A stretch of DNA of 64,000 nt from Sphingobium sp. B2D3C (GTDB lineage Bacteria > Pseudomonadota > Alphaproteobacteria > Sphingomonadales > Sphingomonadaceae): positions 1,240,001 to 1,304,000 of the forward strand of contig NZ_JAOQOK010000001.1 in the NCBI RefSeq assembly GCF_025961835.1. Reading direction: 5' to 3'. Positions 1-8,661 of this stretch are shown one piece after another; the stretch's first letter is position 1, and every line of letters begins with the position of its first letter. The notes beneath the pieces are model-generated. The model ran no database searches and was not told the origin of the DNA. It worked only from the letters and a program-made list of their open reading frames with translations. The position numbers and the translations under genes are program-made.

Positions 1-228
1 CTCACGATCGAGACCGAAACCGCCTGCCTCGCGCCGGCGAGCTTTGCGACTGGCATGATCGGGGAGCGACCGCTGCTGCTTCTGCTGTACGTCTGCCGCA
101 AATGGCAGGGCATCGTTCAGCCGACAGAAGCGCCGGACAGCCGCTGGCTCCACACCCACCAGTTGTTCGCGCTCGACATGCCCCCCGCCGACGCACCGCT
201 CGTGGCGATGCTGGACGCGCTGCTCTAG
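1..228 (+). CDS. mutT: MutT-type 8-oxo-dGTP diphosphatase, C-terminal part (cut by window edge)
   Basis: The reading frame is open from the first base and ends with TAG, giving the last 75 residues of a protein. The end resembles the C-terminal half of MutT/Nudix (deoxy)nucleoside triphosphate pyrophosphohydrolases, with a hydrophobic strand (RPLLLLLYVCRKWQG) followed by the W-x3-H/Q-L pattern (SRWLHTHQLFALDMPPAD). MutT removes oxidised dGTP from the nucleotide pool. The Nudix box lies upstream of the window, so the family call rests only on the C-terminal pattern. The stop is 3 bases from the end of the convergent methyltransferase gene. Confidence 0.6.
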   Translation, partial: LTIETETACLAPASFATGMIGERPLLLLLYVCRKWQGIVQPTEAPDSRWLHTHQLFALDMPPADAPLVAMLDALL

Positions 229-231
229 CGA

Positions 232-1092
232 CTAGGTCTCGGTGGCGGGGGAGGGGCCCAAAGCCTCCGCCAGCGACACCGTCGCGCTGCCACGCCGCGC
301 GGGACGGGGCTGATCCGGATCGGGCGCCCATCCGCTGCCATGCAGGATCACGAAGCGTTCCCGCGTCCGCCCATCCGGGTCAGCGGCCTGCGCGAAGTGC
401 GCCGCTGCCAGCGACAGCCCTGCGCGCGTCAGCGGCGGCGGCGGCGAGGCGAGGCACTGCGCTGCGCCCATGCCGCGCAGATCTGCCATAAGGCTGAAGA
501 TCGAGCCGTAGCGCACGTCCAGATTGTCGCTATCCGCCACCGGCATGGTGAAGCCGGCACGGGCGAGCAGATCACCGAGCGCGCGGACGTCGATCTGCGG
601 ATGAATGCGCTGGGCGGGCCTCTCCCCGTCGGCCGCCAGCAGCGCTGCCTTGAGCCGCGCCAGCGATCCCGCGCCGATCATCGTCAGGAGGAGCAAACCA
701 TCGGGCCGCAACGCGCGGCGCAGCGCAATCAGCGCGCCCGGCAGGTCGTTGATCGTATCGAGCGTGCCGCAGCACAGGATGAGGTCGAAGCTTTCCGGCG
801 GGTAGGGGAGAGCATCCTCCCGAAGAATGTCGCCTCCGCAGGCTTGCGCGAACCGCGCGCCGGGATCGGCTGCTGTTACCGAGCAACCCCGCGCAGCGAG
901 GGCATCGACCAGGCGGCGGTCCGGGCAGCCGATGGTGAGTGCGGACTCGAAGGCACGCGTCACGTCGTCCAGTCGCTCCAGCATGGCATCGGCCATCGTG
1001 GCGTAAAGAAAGTCGTGCGCCGAAAAATTGCCGGCGGCGCGGTCGCGGCGCTGGGCCCGCAAAGCCTCGTTGAAGATCACCGGGACAGTCAT
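232..1092 (-). CDS. SAM-dependent methyltransferase, BioC/NDUFAF5-like
   Basis: A protein of about 286 residues. It starts with the pattern typical of the BioC/NDUFAF5-like group (FNEALRAQRRDRAA), followed by a Rossmann methyltransferase fold: SAM-binding strand around residues 48-56 (ALTIGCPDRR), acidic end of strand 2, and the motif FDLILCCGTLDTINDLPGAL near 110-130. Members act on malonyl-ACP (biotin synthesis) or hydroxylate a complex I subunit, and the sequence alone does not decide which. ATG at 1092 is preferred over a start 12 codons upstream because the conserved N-terminus begins there. The gene is divergent from comF. Confidence 0.7.
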   Translation of the reverse strand: MTVPVIFNEALRAQRRDRAAGNFSAHDFLYATMADAMLERLDDVTRAFESALTIGCPDRRLVDALAARGCSVTAADPGARFAQACGGDILREDALPYPPESFDLILCCGTLDTINDLPGALIALRRALRPDGLLLLTMIGAGSLARLKAALLAADGERPAQRIHPQIDVRALGDLLARAGFTMPVADSDNLDVRYGSIFSLMADLRGMGAAQCLASPPPPLTRAGLSLAAAHFAQAADPDGRTRERFVILHGSGWAPDPDQPRPARRGSATVSLAEALGPSPATET

Positions 1093-1135
1093 GGCCGGGC
1101 TTGTGCCGACTCCCGCTGCGTGGAACAAGCCGCTT

Positions 1136-1894
1136 ATGGCCGTTCGGACGATTTTGCAGGCCGCACTTGCGCCCCTGCTCGATTATGCGCTGCCGCCGCG
1201 ATGCCCCGGCTGCGGCGTCGTGGTCGGCGCGGTGGGGACGTTCTGCGCGGACTGTTGGCTGTCCATCGATTTTATCGGCGAGCCGATCTGCGCGACATGC
1301 GGGGTCGACCTGCCGGGGCCGCTCGGCGGGGACATCACGTGCGGGGCCTGCCTATCCGAGCCACCGCCCTATGATCGCGTGCGCGCCGTCATGACCTATG
1401 GCGAGATTGCACGAACCGTGGCCCATCGCCTGAAATACGGGCGGCGGCTCAGCCTCGCGCGGGTCATGGCAGAGCATATGACGCGACTGGTCGCGCAAGA
1501 CGAAACCGCAGGATCAGCCGATCCGCCCCTCTTCCTGCCAGTCCCGCTGCATCGCTGGCGACTCTGGTCCCGTGGGTTCAATCAGTCCGCGCTGATGGGC
1601 CGCCATATTGCCCGCCGGAGTGGCGGCGTGCTGGAGCCGGAGCTTTTGCGCCGCGTGAAGGCGACGCCGCCGCTCCATATGCTGAGCCGGCGGGAGCGGC
1701 AAAAGATCGTAAAAGGCGCCTTCGCGCTCGCCCCCGGAGCGGCTGCGCGTTTGGCTGGCCGCCATGTGATCCTGATCGACGATATCTGGACGACCGGGGC
1801 CACTGCGAGCGCTTGCGCGCGCGTGTTGCGGTCCGCGGGCGCGCGCCGGATCGAGGTGCTGTGCTGGACGCGGGTGGGCATGGACGAACATTGA
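1136..1894 (+). CDS. comF: ComF family protein (phosphoribosyltransferase-like)
   Basis: N-terminal zinc-ribbon cysteines (CPGC, CADC, CATC, CGAC) are followed by a type I phosphoribosyltransferase domain. The PRPP-binding loop is clear near the C-terminus (VILIDDIWTTGATASA). A central PVPLHRWRLWSRGFNQS block is the hallmark of ComF/GntX proteins. ComF supports DNA uptake in competent bacteria, but in most alphaproteobacteria its role is unknown. ATG 1136 gives about 252 residues. ATG 1091 is an alternative that would overlap the start codon of the divergent methyltransferase. Neither start has a strong ribosome binding site. Confidence 0.85.
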   Translation: MAVRTILQAALAPLLDYALPPRCPGCGVVVGAVGTFCADCWLSIDFIGEPICATCGVDLPGPLGGDITCGACLSEPPPYDRVRAVMTYGEIARTVAHRLKYGRRLSLARVMAEHMTRLVAQDETAGSADPPLFLPVPLHRWRLWSRGFNQSALMGRHIARRSGGVLEPELLRRVKATPPLHMLSRRERQKIVKGAFALAPGAAARLAGRHVILIDDIWTTGATASACARVLRSAGARRIEVLCWTRVGMDEH

Positions 1895-1955
1895 CATTCG
1901 TTTCCATGCGCACGACATCCGGTCTTGAGACTTATCACAAGGGAAACAGCCACGC

Positions 1956-2213
1956 ATGGCGCATGTCGAGATCTACACGCGGGCCTTTTGCGGATATTGC
2001 GCACGAGCCACGGCGCTGCTGCGAGAGAAAGGCGTCGACTTCGAGGAATATGATCTGACCATGGGCGGCGAGAAGCGTGCCGAGATGATCGAGCGCGCCA
2101 ATGGCCGCGCCACCTTCCCGCAAATCTTTATCGACGGCCAGCATATTGGCGGCAGCGACGATCTGATGGCGCTCGAACGGAGCGGTAAGCTCGACTCATT
2201 GCTGAACGCCTGA
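1956..2213 (+). CDS. grxC: Glutaredoxin 3
   Basis: An 85-residue glutaredoxin with the full thioredoxin-like fold. The active site near residues 12-15 is CGYC rather than the commoner CPYC, followed by the TFPQIF cis-proline loop and the GGSDDLMAL glutathione-binding motif. It reduces protein and mixed glutathione disulfides in the cytoplasm. The nitrilase gene follows after 14 bases and then a DUF1178 gene, a small co-directional group with comF. The length is normal for bacterial GrxC. Confidence 0.92.
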   Translation: MAHVEIYTRAFCGYCARATALLREKGVDFEEYDLTMGGEKRAEMIERANGRATFPQIFIDGQHIGGSDDLMALERSGKLDSLLNA

Positions 2214-2227
2214 CCCAGGCTATCGCC

Positions 2228-3052
2228 GTGCGCGTTGCCATTTTGCAGATGAATGCCGGCATCGATCCGGTCCGCAATCGGGAGACGCTGGTCACGGCGG
2301 TGCAGGACGCTGCGGCTGATGGCGCTGCGATGCTTTTCACACCTGAAATGAGTGGCCTGCTTGATCAGGATCGCGCCCGATCAGAAGCCGCGCTGGCGAC
2401 CGAGGATGAGGATGAGACGCTCCGCGCCGTCCGTGAGGCCGCGCAGGCTTCGGGCTTGTGGGTGCATCTCGGATCGCTGGCTCTGCGCGATCCGGAAACC
2501 GGCAAACGTTTCAACCGCGGCTTTGTCATCGACGCCGCCGGCGATATCCGCGCGCGCTATGACAAGATCCACCTGTTCGACGTTGATCTGCCGAGCGGCG
2601 AGCGCTGGCGCGAGTCCAGCGTGTACCAGAGCGGCCACGAGGCGGTTCTGGTGCAAACGCCGTGGGGCGGGATCGGCCTCACGATCTGTTACGACCTGCG
2701 CTTTCCTGACCTTTTCCGTGCGCTGAGCAATGCCGGGGCGGACATCATCTCCGTGCCCGCCGCCTTCACCGTGCCGACGGGCGAGGCGCACTGGCATGTG
2801 CTGCTGCGTGCCCGCGCCATAGAATCCGCCGCCTTCGTCATTGCGAGCGCCCAATGCGGGCTGCATGAGGATGGTCGGCGGACCTACGGGCACAGTCTGG
2901 TCATCGACCCTTGGGGCACAGTACTGCTCGATGCGGGGGAGGCGCCGGGACTGTATTTCGCGGATCTTGACCTTGATCGCATTGCCGAGGTCCGCTCGAA
3001 AATCCCGGTACTGGCTCATAGAAAGTCTATTCAGGACGTTGTTTTGTCGTGA
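2228..3052 (+). CDS. Carbon-nitrogen hydrolase, Nit1/omega-amidase type
   Basis: A 274-residue nitrilase-superfamily enzyme with the catalytic triad visible in order: Glu in FTPEMSGLL, Lys in RYDKIHLFDVD, and Cys in GLTICYDLRFP. The context around the cysteine and the RAIESAAFVIASAQCG segment match the Nit1 (deaminated glutathione amidase) and omega-amidase group, not true nitrilases. Translation starts with GTG at 2228. The stop overlaps the GTG start of the next gene (GTGA), so the two are translationally coupled. The location beside glutaredoxin fits a metabolite-repair role in glutathione metabolism, which is inference. Confidence 0.85.
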   Translation: MRVAILQMNAGIDPVRNRETLVTAVQDAAADGAAMLFTPEMSGLLDQDRARSEAALATEDEDETLRAVREAAQASGLWVHLGSLALRDPETGKRFNRGFVIDAAGDIRARYDKIHLFDVDLPSGERWRESSVYQSGHEAVLVQTPWGGIGLTICYDLRFPDLFRALSNAGADIISVPAAFTVPTGEAHWHVLLRARAIESAAFVIASAQCGLHEDGRRTYGHSLVIDPWGTVLLDAGEAPGLYFADLDLDRIAEVRSKIPVLAHRKSIQDVVLS

Positions 3053-3534
3053 TTTCCTTCGATCTCAAATGCGGCCACGATCATGTCTTCGAAGTGTGGT
3101 TCCGGTCATCCGCAGACTATGAAACCCAGCGGGGAGGGGGGCTTCTCCTGTGCCCCACCTGCGGGGATGACAGGATCGAGAAAGCCGTGATGGCCCCCGC
3201 CGTCGCGGCCAAAGGCAACCAGAAAGCATCGCCTGGCACCGATCTCGCCATGCCGGAGGGCGCGGTTGCCATTCCAGTCATGTCCAAGGCGGATGCCGAG
3301 CGGATCGGTGCGTTGATGACAGAGCTGGCTCAAGCTCAATCAGAAATGATCGGGCAATCTGAATGGGTTGGCGAACGTTTTGCGGACAAGGCCCGCGCGA
3401 TGCATTATGGCGAAACGGAGAGCCGGTTGATCCATGGGACGGCCAACGCCAGGGAAACCCGCGAGATGCTGGAAGAGGGGCTACCCGTCGCCCCCTTGCT
3501 GATCCCGATCGCGCCGCCCGATCAGGTCAACTGA
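3049..3534 (+). CDS. DUF1178 family protein
   Basis: A 161-residue protein starting with MISFDLKCGHDHVFEVWF and containing a CPTCGDDRIEKAVMAPAV segment. This is a short zinc-ribbon-like N-terminus characteristic of the DUF1178 family, which is widespread in alphaproteobacteria. The middle is low-complexity and charged, and the C-terminus carries a conserved GETESRLIHGTANARE-type helix ending in a proline-rich tail. No activity is known. It starts with GTG inside the stop of the upstream amidase gene, so it is probably the last gene of the grxC-nit operon. A tRNA gene faces its 3' end. Confidence 0.8.
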   Translation: MISFDLKCGHDHVFEVWFRSSADYETQRGGGLLLCPTCGDDRIEKAVMAPAVAAKGNQKASPGTDLAMPEGAVAIPVMSKADAERIGALMTELAQAQSEMIGQSEWVGERFADKARAMHYGETESRLIHGTANARETREMLEEGLPVAPLLIPIAPPDQVN

Positions 3535-3548
3535 TCGCCGCTGAGGGG

Positions 3549-3625
3549 TGGTGCGCCCGACAGGATTCGAACCTGTGGCCCCCAGATTAGGAATCTGATG
3601 CTCTATCCTGCTGAGCTACGGGCGC
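3549..3625 (-). tRNA. tRNA-Arg (anticodon CCT)
   Basis: The minus strand folds into a complete cloverleaf: acceptor GCGCCCG/CGGGCGC, D-arm GCTC/GAGC, anticodon stem TCAGA/TCTGG with loop TTCCTAA (anticodon CCT), and T-arm ACAGG-TTCGAAT-CCTGT. The discriminator A and an encoded CCA follow. It reads AGG codons. Confidence 0.95.
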
Positions 3626-3942
3626 GCAGGCATGGCTTTATTGCGCGGAAGCATATGGGTCAATCACGGCAGGCAGACGCGCACGCCCAGCATAAAACTT
3701 CTTGTCGTGGTGGGCACCGTTATCTTTATCGCGCGTTCACGAGCGAAATGCAGCGGCTTTAACTGGATGTAAGCACGCATCGACTAATCTGAGAGGACAA
3801 GCAGCGCTCCATTTGTGTCGCCAAAGCGGCGCAAAACGGGGCGTTTATAGCCTTCGGCTGCAGTTTTCTCCTGCCGGGCTGTTGAATTGACTAGCGTTAT
3901 GCCCGGATGCCATAGGCCCGGCGCACAGTTCGGAGGTAGGTC
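3626..3942. other. Intergenic stretch upstream of the polysaccharide-type genes
   Basis: No credible gene was seen in these 317 bases. The right end carries a strong ribosome binding site (GGAGGT at 3932-3937) for the TTG start at 3943. A TTGACT-like hexamer near 3890 with a CATAGG-like hexamer about 17 bases on is a weak promoter candidate. Confidence 0.4.
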
Positions 3943-5037
3943 TTGGCAATTCGTGTTGCGGTCGTTGGTTTGGGCAAGATGGGCATATCGCATCTTGGCA
4001 TCGTCAATGCGTTGGAGGATTTCGAGGTCGCCGCAATCTGCGATTCCACCGCTCTGGTTGGGCAGGTTATCGAGAAGTACGGCAAGCTGTCCTATGTGGC
4101 CAGTTATGACGACGTGATTTCGCAACCCGGCTTGGACGCGGTGATCATTGCCACTCCCACGACCACGCATGCCCCCATGGTCCGGGCCGCCTTGGAGAAG
4201 GGGCTGCATGTCTTTTGCGAGAAGCCTTTGACGCTTTCTGCGGCAGAGAGCGAAGCTCTCGCCCAGCTTGCTCAATCTCGCGGGCTCGTCGCGCAGGTCG
4301 GCTATCACAATCGCTTCATCGGCACTTTCAATCAGATCAAATCACTGCTTGAAGCCGGGGCCTTGGGCCGCGTGAGCCATGTCCAAGCGGAGGCCTATGG
4401 CCCGGTAGTGCTCAAGCCGTCAAAGCCGACTTGGCGTGGCAAGGCCGGGCAGGGCGGCGGCTGCCTCTATGATTATGCTGCGCATCCGCTCAATTTGGTC
4501 AACTGGTACTTTGGGCGTCCAACCGGCTGCACGGGGGCCATGCTGAAGAGTGGCTTTTCGGCGGAAGTCGATGATGAAGTCTATGCAGGCCTGACCTTTG
4601 GCGACGGCCCTACCGCCCAGCTCTCCGTCAATTGGTCCGATCCCTCGGTGCGCAAGATGACGACGCGCATCTCGATCTGGGGCGAGGGTGGGAAGATCTA
4701 TGCCGACCGACAGGAACTCCAGGTGTTCCTCACGGGTGGCGCGCCCATTCCGGACGGCTATCAGGAAGGATGGACCGTCAAATATATCACCGATTTGCAG
4801 GCGCCGGTCAGCTTCTACCTGCGCGGCGAGGAGTATAGCGCGCAGCTTGAAGCGTTCGGCAAGGCGATCAAGGCTGGCGGCGTCGACGTCCAGAACGATC
4901 TCGCTGCCGCCGCTGAAACGGATGCCACGATCGAGATGATCCGCACCGCCGCGCTCGGCGGGATCAGCAGTGGCGTATCGATGTCGGCACGTCCGCAACG
5001 CTCCAGCGGGGTGTTCGGCAGGTTACTCGGCCGATGA
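3943..5037 (+). CDS. Gfo/Idh/MocA family oxidoreductase
   Basis: A 364-residue protein with an N-terminal Rossmann NAD(P) fold (VAVVGLGKMGISHL at about 5-18) and the family signature EKPLTLSAAE near residue 93. The catalytic region follows around GYHNRFIG and the C-terminal beta-sheet domain holds YDYAAHPLNLVNWYFG. Such enzymes oxidise or epimerise sugars, often nucleotide sugars for surface polysaccharides. A TTG start is chosen because GGAGGT lies 5-6 bases upstream and the Rossmann strand begins right after it. The gene overlaps the next, a WecG-type glycosyltransferase, by 4 bases, supporting a polysaccharide role. The substrate is unknown. Confidence 0.85.
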   Translation: MAIRVAVVGLGKMGISHLGIVNALEDFEVAAICDSTALVGQVIEKYGKLSYVASYDDVISQPGLDAVIIATPTTTHAPMVRAALEKGLHVFCEKPLTLSAAESEALAQLAQSRGLVAQVGYHNRFIGTFNQIKSLLEAGALGRVSHVQAEAYGPVVLKPSKPTWRGKAGQGGGCLYDYAAHPLNLVNWYFGRPTGCTGAMLKSGFSAEVDDEVYAGLTFGDGPTAQLSVNWSDPSVRKMTTRISIWGEGGKIYADRQELQVFLTGGAPIPDGYQEGWTVKYITDLQAPVSFYLRGEEYSAQLEAFGKAIKAGGVDVQNDLAAAAETDATIEMIRTAALGGISSGVSMSARPQRSSGVFGRLLGR

Positions 5038-5888
5038 GCGATAAGATTCGGCTGGCCTCGCGCCCTGGCTTTGGGACGTGGCAACAATCACGCCTTCTCA
5101 ACGCCTGGGTGGATTCCCTGACGATCCCCGAGATCATCGATCGACTGGATGAGGGCATGCTTTTCACCCTCAATCCCGATCATCTCTATCACCTTCAGCG
5201 CAATCCGGCATTTGCCGCGGCATATTCTGATGCTGTGATGGTCTCGTCTGACAGCAAATATGTCTACTGGGCGCTTGGTCTTATTGGCCGGAAAATCAAA
5301 TGTAAGACCTCAGGCTCCGATATCGTTCCGGCTTACTACAAGCACCACGCCAATAATCCTGATGTTCGCATCTTCTTTCTCGGCGCGCGGCCGGGGGTTG
5401 CACAGCAAGCACTTACACGGGTCAATGGAATCGTGGGACGAGATATTGTTGTCGGCGCTCACGGCCCCTCGTTCAATTTCGTCAATGACGAGGCGGAGAG
5501 CGCTGCGGTGATCGATATGATCAACGCTTCCGGCGCGACCTGTCTGATTGTGGGGCTCGGCGCTCCCAAGCAAGAGGTATGGATGCATCGGCACCGTCAC
5601 CTCATGCCCGGCGTGAAGGTCTATATGGGGGTCGGCGCGGTCATCGATTATGAAGCGGACGCAGTAAAGCGGGCGCCAGCTTGGATGAACCGCAATGGAC
5701 TGGAATGGGTCTATCGCATGGTCACCGAACCCAGGCGCTACTGGCGGCGTTATGCACGAACGATGGAGTTCTTCTGGCTGGTTCTGGCCGATTGGCTGGG
5801 CCTGTATCGCCCTCCTGGATTCCCCTCGCCAATGACGGCGACCCCGCGCTTCGGTGCCCAAACAGACTCTGCCCCTGAGCGGGCCTGA
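5034..5888 (+). CDS. WecG/TagA/CpsF family glycosyltransferase (GT26)
   Basis: A 284-residue protein with the GT26 pattern: N-terminal FTLNPDHLYHLQRNPAF, central SGSDIVPAYY (usually T/SGxD), the FFLGARPGVA strand, then LIVGLGAPKQEVWMHRH and GVGAVIDYEADAVKRAPAWMNRNGLEW. The last block is the family signature. GT26 enzymes add a ManNAc(A)-type or related sugar to a lipid-linked intermediate at the inner membrane face. It overlaps the oxidoreductase upstream and is 27 bases before the unknown gene downstream, so all three look like one operon. A wecB homologue lies far away at 52.5 kb. Confidence 0.88.
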   Translation: MSDKIRLASRPGFGTWQQSRLLNAWVDSLTIPEIIDRLDEGMLFTLNPDHLYHLQRNPAFAAAYSDAVMVSSDSKYVYWALGLIGRKIKCKTSGSDIVPAYYKHHANNPDVRIFFLGARPGVAQQALTRVNGIVGRDIVVGAHGPSFNFVNDEAESAAVIDMINASGATCLIVGLGAPKQEVWMHRHRHLMPGVKVYMGVGAVIDYEADAVKRAPAWMNRNGLEWVYRMVTEPRRYWRRYARTMEFFWLVLADWLGLYRPPGFPSPMTATPRFGAQTDSAPERA

Positions 5889-5915
5889 CAAAGATTATCG
5901 AGGTTTTACAAAACT

Positions 5916-6791
5916 ATGGAACGTATCCTTTTCGGCGATAATCAGTTCTTCGGCATCAATCATATGTCGGAGGAGAAAGCGCGTCAGCAGGCCATGCGGT
6001 TTCAGAGTATCGACGCCATCGTAGATGTTTTGCAGATTGCGCTGCATGCCGGGGCGGGGGGCTTCATGTGCACCACCCATGACAAGATCGAGAAGATCGC
6101 CGATGACGTCCGGGCCAATCCGGAGAAATGGAGCGGGTTCACTTTCTACCCAGGCATGCCTTATGCTCACAAATATGCCAATGCGGTCACCGAGCTTGGC
6201 TATTTCGATGCCGTCCGCAAATTTCTGCCCAAGGAAGGCCTGGTCGACACGATCATGCGCGGTTCCAAGGCCGTGCTAAATAAGGACATCGAGAGCATGA
6301 TGACATTGCTTGTCGATGCCGAAATGAAGATGTTCCGTGGTCTGCACACGCCGGTCGTTTTCCTCCAGAACGTCGTCACGGATCTCGTCCAGGGCTTGGG
6401 TTTCGCCGACGCGTTCCGTGTTTTTTCGGATCACATCAAAAGCCGCTACAATGCAGAGGCCGGCTTCATCACCATGAATGTGCCGAAGCTTTTGCCGATG
6501 CTGAAAAGCGTGGGCATTGAGAATCCGATTGTCTGCGCGAACTATAACAAGATCGGATTCCGCATGTCCGGCGGAATTGATGGCTATCGTGAGGTGCTGG
6601 AGAAGCATCCGGCCCGAATGATTGCGATGTCCGTGTTGGGATCAGGCGCCATTCGTCCGCGAGAGGCCATAGAGTGGATTTGTGCCGAGCCGCATGTGGA
6701 ATCGATTTTGTTCGGGGCATCCAGTCGCGCCAACATCGAGCAGACTGTTGGGCTTATCAAGGAATTCGATAGCGCACGCGTCCCTGCCTGA
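5916..6791 (+). CDS. Uncharacterised protein, possible aldo/keto-reductase-like barrel
   Basis: I do not recognise this 291-residue protein as a named family. It opens with ILFGDNQFFGINHM, reminiscent of the first strand of aldo/keto-reductase barrels. It ends with VESILFGASSRANIEQTV, which resembles the cofactor-phosphate loop of that superfamily. Alternating short strands and helices between (GFMCTTHD, GFTFYPGMPYAHKY, PVVFLQN, FITMNVPKLLPML, MIAMSVLGSGAI) fit a TIM barrel. The usual catalytic Asp-Tyr-Lys-His set is not evident. It has no signal peptide. It is the third gene of a polysaccharide-type operon, so a sugar-related role is a guess. Confidence 0.5.
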   Translation: MERILFGDNQFFGINHMSEEKARQQAMRFQSIDAIVDVLQIALHAGAGGFMCTTHDKIEKIADDVRANPEKWSGFTFYPGMPYAHKYANAVTELGYFDAVRKFLPKEGLVDTIMRGSKAVLNKDIESMMTLLVDAEMKMFRGLHTPVVFLQNVVTDLVQGLGFADAFRVFSDHIKSRYNAEAGFITMNVPKLLPMLKSVGIENPIVCANYNKIGFRMSGGIDGYREVLEKHPARMIAMSVLGSGAIRPREAIEWICAEPHVESILFGASSRANIEQTVGLIKEFDSARVPA

Positions 6792-6805
6792 GGGCCTCAT
6801 TTAAC

Positions 6806-6819
6806 ATAATATATATTAT
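6806..6819. repeat. AT-only perfect palindrome between convergent genes
   Basis: ATAATATATATTAT is a perfect 14-base palindrome, 15 bases after the stop of the uncharacterised gene. It stands out in GC-rich surroundings. No T-run follows, so it is not a classical terminator. It may simply mark a low-stability site between convergent transcripts. Confidence 0.35.
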
Positions 6820-6966
6820 CGAACTTGTGTCAGGGCGGTAGGGTTCGCTTCACGAGCTGGTACGCTCTGCCCCCACACGCGCCGCGATGATTTGAACCGA
6901 CCCTTCCGTCATGCCCGCGTGTCGGGCGTCCGCTCGCTCAACGCGGTTTCGGACAAGTCCGGTATA

Positions 6967-6997
6967 CGTGCAGGACGAAATTCTGTCATCCTGCACG
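6967..6997 (-). terminator. Hairpin just beyond the last sulfatase gene
   Basis: CGTGCAGGA (6967-6975) and TCCTGCACG (6989-6997) are perfect inverted arms around a 13-base loop. They lie 14 bases beyond the stop of the minus-strand sulfatase gene. There is no T-run, so the terminator call is tentative. Confidence 0.35.
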
Positions 6998-7010
6998 CCT
7001 GCCAAAGTTA

Positions 7011-8591
7011 TCAAGATCCGCCCTCACAGGATATGTTCAGCCCCTTCATGCTTCCGTCGAACAGGCTGCCGACCTCGGCCTTGGATATCGGAAACTCTTC
7101 CAGCGGGTCTTTCGCGAGGTCGTAATACGCGCAGGAGGGATTGCCCGTTTCTGACTTGATATACAGTAGCTTATAGCGCTTGTTGCGGATGGCGACCTGC
7201 CTTTCCCTGTTTTTGAGAGGGATCACGGTCTCGGATATGATGAAGTCTTTCTCTTCATCCCGGACACTGTCTTTTCCATCGAAGAGGACAGGCGCGAGAG
7301 ATACTGAATCCAGCGGGATCATGTTTCCGGCGCGATTGGGAACCTGCTGAGGCGTGGCCACATGCGCCAGATCGAGGACGGTCGAGTAGATATCGACAAC
7401 GTGCGTGAGCGCATCGCTATAGCCCGGCTTGATGTCCGGCCCCAGCATGACCAGCGGAACCCGCATCCCACTTTCATAACCGGTGCCCTTGGCCCTGCCC
7501 TTCGCCGTCAGGTACATATTGTCGATGAAATCGACCGCCGGGCGGCCATACATGGGCGTGCCATTGTCGCCCAGAATGATCACATAGGTGTCCGGGCTGA
7601 GCTTCTTGAGCTCCTTGAGAAATATCCCGAGGACCGTATCGGTCGAATTGACCCAGGACCGGTTCAGGGCCGGCGGGGAGCAGTTGCCGAGGTCGGTGGT
7701 GCCGAACTTTCCGCCGCACGCCTGAATCTCGGCGCGAGACTTCGCATCGAGCGTATCTGCGTTCGGCACGAAGGACGGTTGCGGTCCTGCCGTGATATGG
7801 ACCATGTTGAACGCGAGCCAGGCGAACCACGGCTTGTCGGGCGCTTCAGCCTGGTTGCGCCTGATCCAGTTGAGCGTATCGGCGGCCCGCACGACCGGCT
7901 CGAAACTGGTCGGAGCGATGCCCGGCAGCGAGCGGACCGGCGCCGGCTCGGTTCGCCATTCCGAGTCAGGGCTGGCAGAATCCTGCACTTGATAATCATG
8001 ATGCCAGTAATCGGTGATCGCCCCGTTCAGATTGCCTTCGAACAGCGCGAAACCGGCTTCCTTGGGCTTCATGCCGGGATATTGGTTAAGGCCAGCCATG
8101 TGCCATTTGCCGAACACCGCGGATGTGTAGCCGGCGGCCTGCAGATCCTCCACGAAGGAATGCTGCTTTTGCGACAGCCAATCCTCATAATCGCGCAGGC
8201 CCGTGTTGTGGGCATAGAGGCCCGTGAGCATGGATGCGCGGGTCGGTGAGCAGAAAGGCTGCGCCCAGGCGTTGGTGAAAGTGCGCCCCTCCCCCGCCAG
8301 ACGATCCAGCACGGGGGTGGAGGCCGGACGCCCCTTGATCGCGCGGTAATTCGGATGATTGAGCTCCGAGGGTCCGTACTGCTCCACGAGGCGATCGATC
8401 ATGCCAGGATACATGTCGGACACCGCGTCAACGCCCACATCGTCCAGGATGACGAGGACGATGTTCGGTCGGGACTTGGGCGCATCTTCGGTTCGCGCGA
8501 CGCCGGGTTGTGCCCACAGCATCAGCGAGAGGCCCAGCGCGCTTGTAGTGGCCCTGAAAGCGGCTGCCGAGACTTTGACGAATTTTTTCAT
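7011..8591 (-). CDS. Exported type I sulfatase (first of three)
   Basis: A 526-residue protein with an N-terminal signal peptide (about residues 1-32, ending near AQPGVA). The sulfatase fold begins with the metal-binding aspartates in IVLVILDDVG (D50, D51). The formylglycine motif CSPTRASMLTG has Cys114 as the residue to be converted, followed by GKWHMAG and a C-terminal ILGDNGTPMYG metal site. It hydrolyses a sulfate ester, probably in the periplasm. It is shorter than the two sulfatases upstream and lacks their extra C-terminal domain. The three genes lie in tandem on one strand behind a TonB receptor. The substrate cannot be told from sequence. Confidence 0.88.
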   Translation of the reverse strand: MKKFVKVSAAAFRATTSALGLSLMLWAQPGVARTEDAPKSRPNIVLVILDDVGVDAVSDMYPGMIDRLVEQYGPSELNHPNYRAIKGRPASTPVLDRLAGEGRTFTNAWAQPFCSPTRASMLTGLYAHNTGLRDYEDWLSQKQHSFVEDLQAAGYTSAVFGKWHMAGLNQYPGMKPKEAGFALFEGNLNGAITDYWHHDYQVQDSASPDSEWRTEPAPVRSLPGIAPTSFEPVVRAADTLNWIRRNQAEAPDKPWFAWLAFNMVHITAGPQPSFVPNADTLDAKSRAEIQACGGKFGTTDLGNCSPPALNRSWVNSTDTVLGIFLKELKKLSPDTYVIILGDNGTPMYGRPAVDFIDNMYLTAKGRAKGTGYESGMRVPLVMLGPDIKPGYSDALTHVVDIYSTVLDLAHVATPQQVPNRAGNMIPLDSVSLAPVLFDGKDSVRDEEKDFIISETVIPLKNRERQVAIRNKRYKLLYIKSETGNPSCAYYDLAKDPLEEFPISKAEVGSLFDGSMKGLNISCEGGS

Positions 8592-8661
8592 GCGCTTGTT
8601 ACCTTAAGTTCGGCCCGGACGAAGGACGCAGCAGTTGGCTGCGGCGCCCCTCCCTCTCAGT

